From positions 1 through 6,939 of the forward strand of contig CAMFIW010000151.1 in NCBI GenBank assembly GCA_945952355.1: a stretch of 6,939 nucleotides of DNA, written 5' to 3'. Every line of letters starts with the position of its first letter. Position 1 is the first letter of the stretch. Position numbers and translations under genes: made by a program. The stretch is from an uncultured Phenylobacterium sp. (lineage in GTDB: Bacteria; Pseudomonadota; Alphaproteobacteria; Caulobacterales; Caulobacteraceae). This document shows positions 5,207-6,939 of this stretch, piece by piece. The notes under the pieces were generated by a model, which did no database searches, was not told the DNA's origin, and saw only the letters and a list, made by a program, of their open reading frames with translations.

Positions 5207-5220
5207 TGACACCGGTAGCA
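5207..5220. promoter_or_regulatory. Candidate LacI-family operator before uxaC
   Basis: TGACACCGGTAGCA is an even, nearly palindromic site centred on CCGG: the half-sites TGACACC and TGCTACC agree at five of seven positions. LacI-family sugar regulators bind even palindromes with a central CG. The position, 32 bases before the uxaC start and after the crotonase stop, fits a repressor of hexuronate genes. No regulator gene is in the window; the assignment is by shape and context. Confidence 0.55.
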
Positions 5221-5236
5221 ATTCGCGCCTGCCTTC

Positions 5237-5241
5237 GAGGA
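5237..5241 (+). promoter_or_regulatory. Ribosome binding site of uxaC
   Basis: GAGGA lies 11 bases before the ATG at 5253, a slightly long spacing. The reading frame is open much further upstream (through the end of the crotonase gene in another frame), so this site helps choose 5253. Confidence 0.55.
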
Positions 5242-5252
5242 TCGCGCCCGTC

Positions 5253-6665
5253 ATGACCGAGCTTGCCCTGCATCCCGACCGGCTGTTCCCCGCCGATCCG
5301 GACACTCGCGCCGTCGCCCGCCGTCTCCATGCCGAGGTCGCCGGCCTGCCGATCGTCAGCCCGCACGGCCACACCGATCCGGCCTGGTTCGCGACCAATG
5401 CGCCCTTCGCCAATCCGGCCGAGCTCTTGATCACGCCGGACCACTACGTCTTCCGCATGCTCTACAGCCAGGGCGTCGCGCTGGAGGAGCTGGGCGTGCC
5501 CCGCGCCGACGGCGGCGCGGTCGAGATCGACCCCCGCAGGATCTGGCGGCGGTTCGCGGAGAACTACCACCTGTTTCGCGGCACGCCCTCCCGCATCTGG
5601 CACGACTGGGTCTATGCGGAGGTCTTCGGCCTGAAAGTCCGCCTGAGCGCCGAGACCGCCGACCTCTATTACGACACCATGGACGCGGCCCTGAAGACCG
5701 AGGCCTTCCGTCCGCGCGCCCTGTTCGACCGGTTCGGCATCGAGCTGCTGGCCACCACCGAGAGCCCCACCGACGACCTCGCCCATCACAAGGCGATCCG
5801 AGACAGTGGCTGGAAGGGCCGCGTGGTCACCGCCTATCGGCCCGACCCGGTGATCGACGCCGAGCACGAGGCCTTCCCCGAGGCGATGAAACGCTTCGCC
5901 GAGCTGACCGGCGAGGACGTCACGACCTGGAAAGGCTATCTGGCGGCGCACCGCAAGCGCCGCGCGGTGTTCGCGCAGGCGGGCGCCACCTCCACCGATC
6001 ACGGCCATCCGACCGCCCGGACCGCCGACCTCGCGCCCGGCGAGGCCGAGGCCCTCTTCAACGTCATCGTCTCCAGCAGGGCGAGCCCCGAGCAGGCCGA
6101 ACTGTTCCGCGCCCAGATGCTCACCGAGATGGCCGCCATGAGCCTGGACGACGGCCTGGTGATGCAGATCCACCCCGGCTCGTTCCGCAACCACAACGCC
6201 CGGGTCTTCGCCCGCTTCGGCCGCGACAAGGGCGCCGACATCCCCACCCGCACCGACTATGTGCGCGACCTGAAGCCGCTGCTCGACCGCTTCGGCGCCG
6301 AGCCCTCCTTGACAATCGTCGTCTTCACCCTCGACGAGACCGCCTACGCCCGCGAGCTCGCCCCCCTGGCCGGCCACTATCCGGCCCTGCGGCTGGGGCC
6401 CGCCTGGTGGTTCCACGACAGCCCCGAGGGCATGCGCCGGTTCCGCGAGCAGACCACCGAGACGGCCGGCTTCTACAACACCGTCGGCTTCAACGACGAC
6501 ACCCGCGCCTTCCTGTCGATCCCGGCCCGCCACGACGTCGCCCGTCGGATCGATTGCGGCTTCCTCGCCCGCCTGGTGGTCGAGCACCGCCTGCAGGAGG
6601 ACGAGGCCCACGAGATCGCCCGCGCCCTGGCCTACGACCTCGTCAAGCAGGCCTACCGTCTTTGA
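5253..6665 (+). CDS. uxaC: Glucuronate (uronate) isomerase
   Basis: The product is 470 residues, the normal length for UxaC, a metal-dependent TIM-barrel enzyme of the amidohydrolase superfamily. It converts D-glucuronate to D-fructuronate and D-galacturonate to D-tagaturonate in the cytoplasm, the first step of hexuronate breakdown. Visible: LHPDRLFPADP (6-16, family N-terminus), SPHGHTDP (36-43; H38 and H40 are the metal-type HxH pair), DHYVFRMLYSQGV (63-75), FRGTPSRIWHDW (108-119), LLATTESPTDDLAHH (165-179), MQIHPGSFRNHN (304-315), WWFHDSPEGMRRFRE (385-399) and a closing VGFNDDTRAFLSIPARHDVARR (411-432). No gaps or frame breaks are seen. The start at 5253 gives the family N-terminus; the 60 residues open upstream in frame are not family-like. 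It overlaps the downstream reductase by four bases, so the two are translated together. Probably induced by hexuronates through the site at 5207-5220. Confidence 0.95.
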   Translation: MTELALHPDRLFPADPDTRAVARRLHAEVAGLPIVSPHGHTDPAWFATNAPFANPAELLITPDHYVFRMLYSQGVALEELGVPRADGGAVEIDPRRIWRRFAENYHLFRGTPSRIWHDWVYAEVFGLKVRLSAETADLYYDTMDAALKTEAFRPRALFDRFGIELLATTESPTDDLAHHKAIRDSGWKGRVVTAYRPDPVIDAEHEAFPEAMKRFAELTGEDVTTWKGYLAAHRKRRAVFAQAGATSTDHGHPTARTADLAPGEAEALFNVIVSSRASPEQAELFRAQMLTEMAAMSLDDGLVMQIHPGSFRNHNARVFARFGRDKGADIPTRTDYVRDLKPLLDRFGAEPSLTIVVFTLDETAYARELAPLAGHYPALRLGPAWWFHDSPEGMRRFREQTTETAGFYNTVGFNDDTRAFLSIPARHDVARRIDCGFLARLVVEHRLQEDEAHEIARALAYDLVKQAYRL

Positions 6666-6939
6666 CCCCGCGCCTGTCGCCGCAGGCCATGGCGATCCTC
6701 CCAGACGAGGTCGAGCGGCCGGGCTATGATCGCGCGGGCGTCGCCGCCGGCGTCGTCCATCTGGGCGTCGGCGCCTTTCACCGCGCGCACCAAGCGGTGG
6801 TGTTCGACGACCTGATCCGGCGGGGCGACCGGCGCTGGGCGCTCCGCGTGGCCTCGCTGCGATCGCCGGACGTCCGCGATCGTCTCGCGGCGCAGGATGG
6901 TCTCTATACCCTGGTCGTCCGCGACGGCGCCGCCGAGCG
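6662..6939 (+). CDS. uxuB: Mannitol dehydrogenase-family fructuronate reductase, N-terminal part (cut by the right edge)
   Basis: Ninety-two residues are seen before the window ends. The start chosen is the TTG at 6662, overlapping the uxaC stop as TTGA. The ATG at 6689 is in the same frame, but the segment RLSPQAMAILPDEVERPGYDRAGV already resembles the family N-terminus, so the TTG (nine codons earlier) is preferred. The NAD-binding motif VVHLGVGAFHRAHQAVVFDDL (31-51) and ASLRSPDVRDRLAAQDGLYTLVVRDG (64-89) are typical of the mannitol dehydrogenase/polyol-reductase family. Catalytic residues lie outside the window. Family members act on mannitol, fructuronate or tagaturonate. The coupling to uxaC makes fructuronate reduction to D-mannonate the best guess. 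A weak AGCAGG ribosome site lies at the end of uxaC. Confidence 0.82.
   Translation, partial: MTPRLSPQAMAILPDEVERPGYDRAGVAAGVVHLGVGAFHRAHQAVVFDDLIRRGDRRWALRVASLRSPDVRDRLAAQDGLYTLVVRDGAAE

Noticed and set aside
4244..5434. N-terminal extension of the dusA frame (about 397 extra residues), suggesting a fusion protein
   Set aside because: The extension runs antisense through the crotonase gene and the uxaC start and lacks domains. DusA begins naturally at 4243, giving the family length.
5061..6611. Long minus-strand open frame (516 residues) opposite uxaC
   Set aside because: It is antisense to a complete, conserved uxaC. Its low-complexity Gly/Val/Ala/Glu sequence without motifs comes from third-position GC bias.
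1..6939. Search for a defence island, toxin-antitoxin pair, mobile element, CRISPR array or tRNA
   Set aside because: No integrase, transposase, repeat array, tRNA-like fold or nuclease pair was seen. All genes fit an ordinary chromosomal context.

Overview
The window is GC-rich chromosomal DNA whose genes have third-position G/C bias and look like an alphaproteobacterium of the Caulobacterales (Caulobacter/Phenylobacterium type). That placement is inferred from overall protein character and gene content, not from a marker gene. There are nine protein-coding genes, two cut by the window edges. There are no RNA genes, CRISPR arrays, insertion sequences or signs of recent transfer, and no stretch over 300 bases lacks a gene.

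Layout. (a) 1-275, minus strand: N-terminal part of a phospholipase D-like protein. (b) 449-754, minus strand: a small exported protein of unknown function with a good ribosome binding site and, at 370-406, a clear intrinsic terminator. (c) 755-901: an AT-rich divergent control region holding a 7-bp-arm inverted repeat and a candidate promoter. (d) 902-2643, plus strand: a tightly packed set of a PaaI-type hotdog thioesterase, a DUF1289 four-cysteine protein and a histidinol-phosphate aminotransferase (hisC). (e) 2741-3253, plus strand: a single-domain, retropepsin-like aspartic protease with an N-terminal export or anchor segment. (f) 3197-4243, minus strand: tRNA-dihydrouridine synthase DusA, converging on the protease so that the two coding regions overlap by 57 bases. 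(g) 4415-5164, plus strand: a crotonase-family (enoyl-CoA hydratase/isomerase) protein. (h) 5253-6939, plus strand: uxaC (glucuronate isomerase) and, overlapping it by four bases, the start of a mannitol-dehydrogenase-family fructuronate reductase (uxuB-like). A LacI-type operator candidate lies just before uxaC.

How they work together. UxaC and the UxuB-like reductase are consecutive steps of hexuronate breakdown (glucuronate to fructuronate to mannonate). The operator-like site suggests they form a sugar-inducible unit that begins after the crotonase gene. The thioesterase, DUF1289 and hisC genes look co-transcribed but share no obvious pathway. The rest are single housekeeping or envelope genes.

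I did not find a convincing new biological system. The points most worth a second look are the control sites (the 811-828 inverted repeat, the operator-like site at 5207-5220, and RNA hairpins before the protease and crotonase genes), the convergent coding overlap, and the missing second glutamate in the crotonase.
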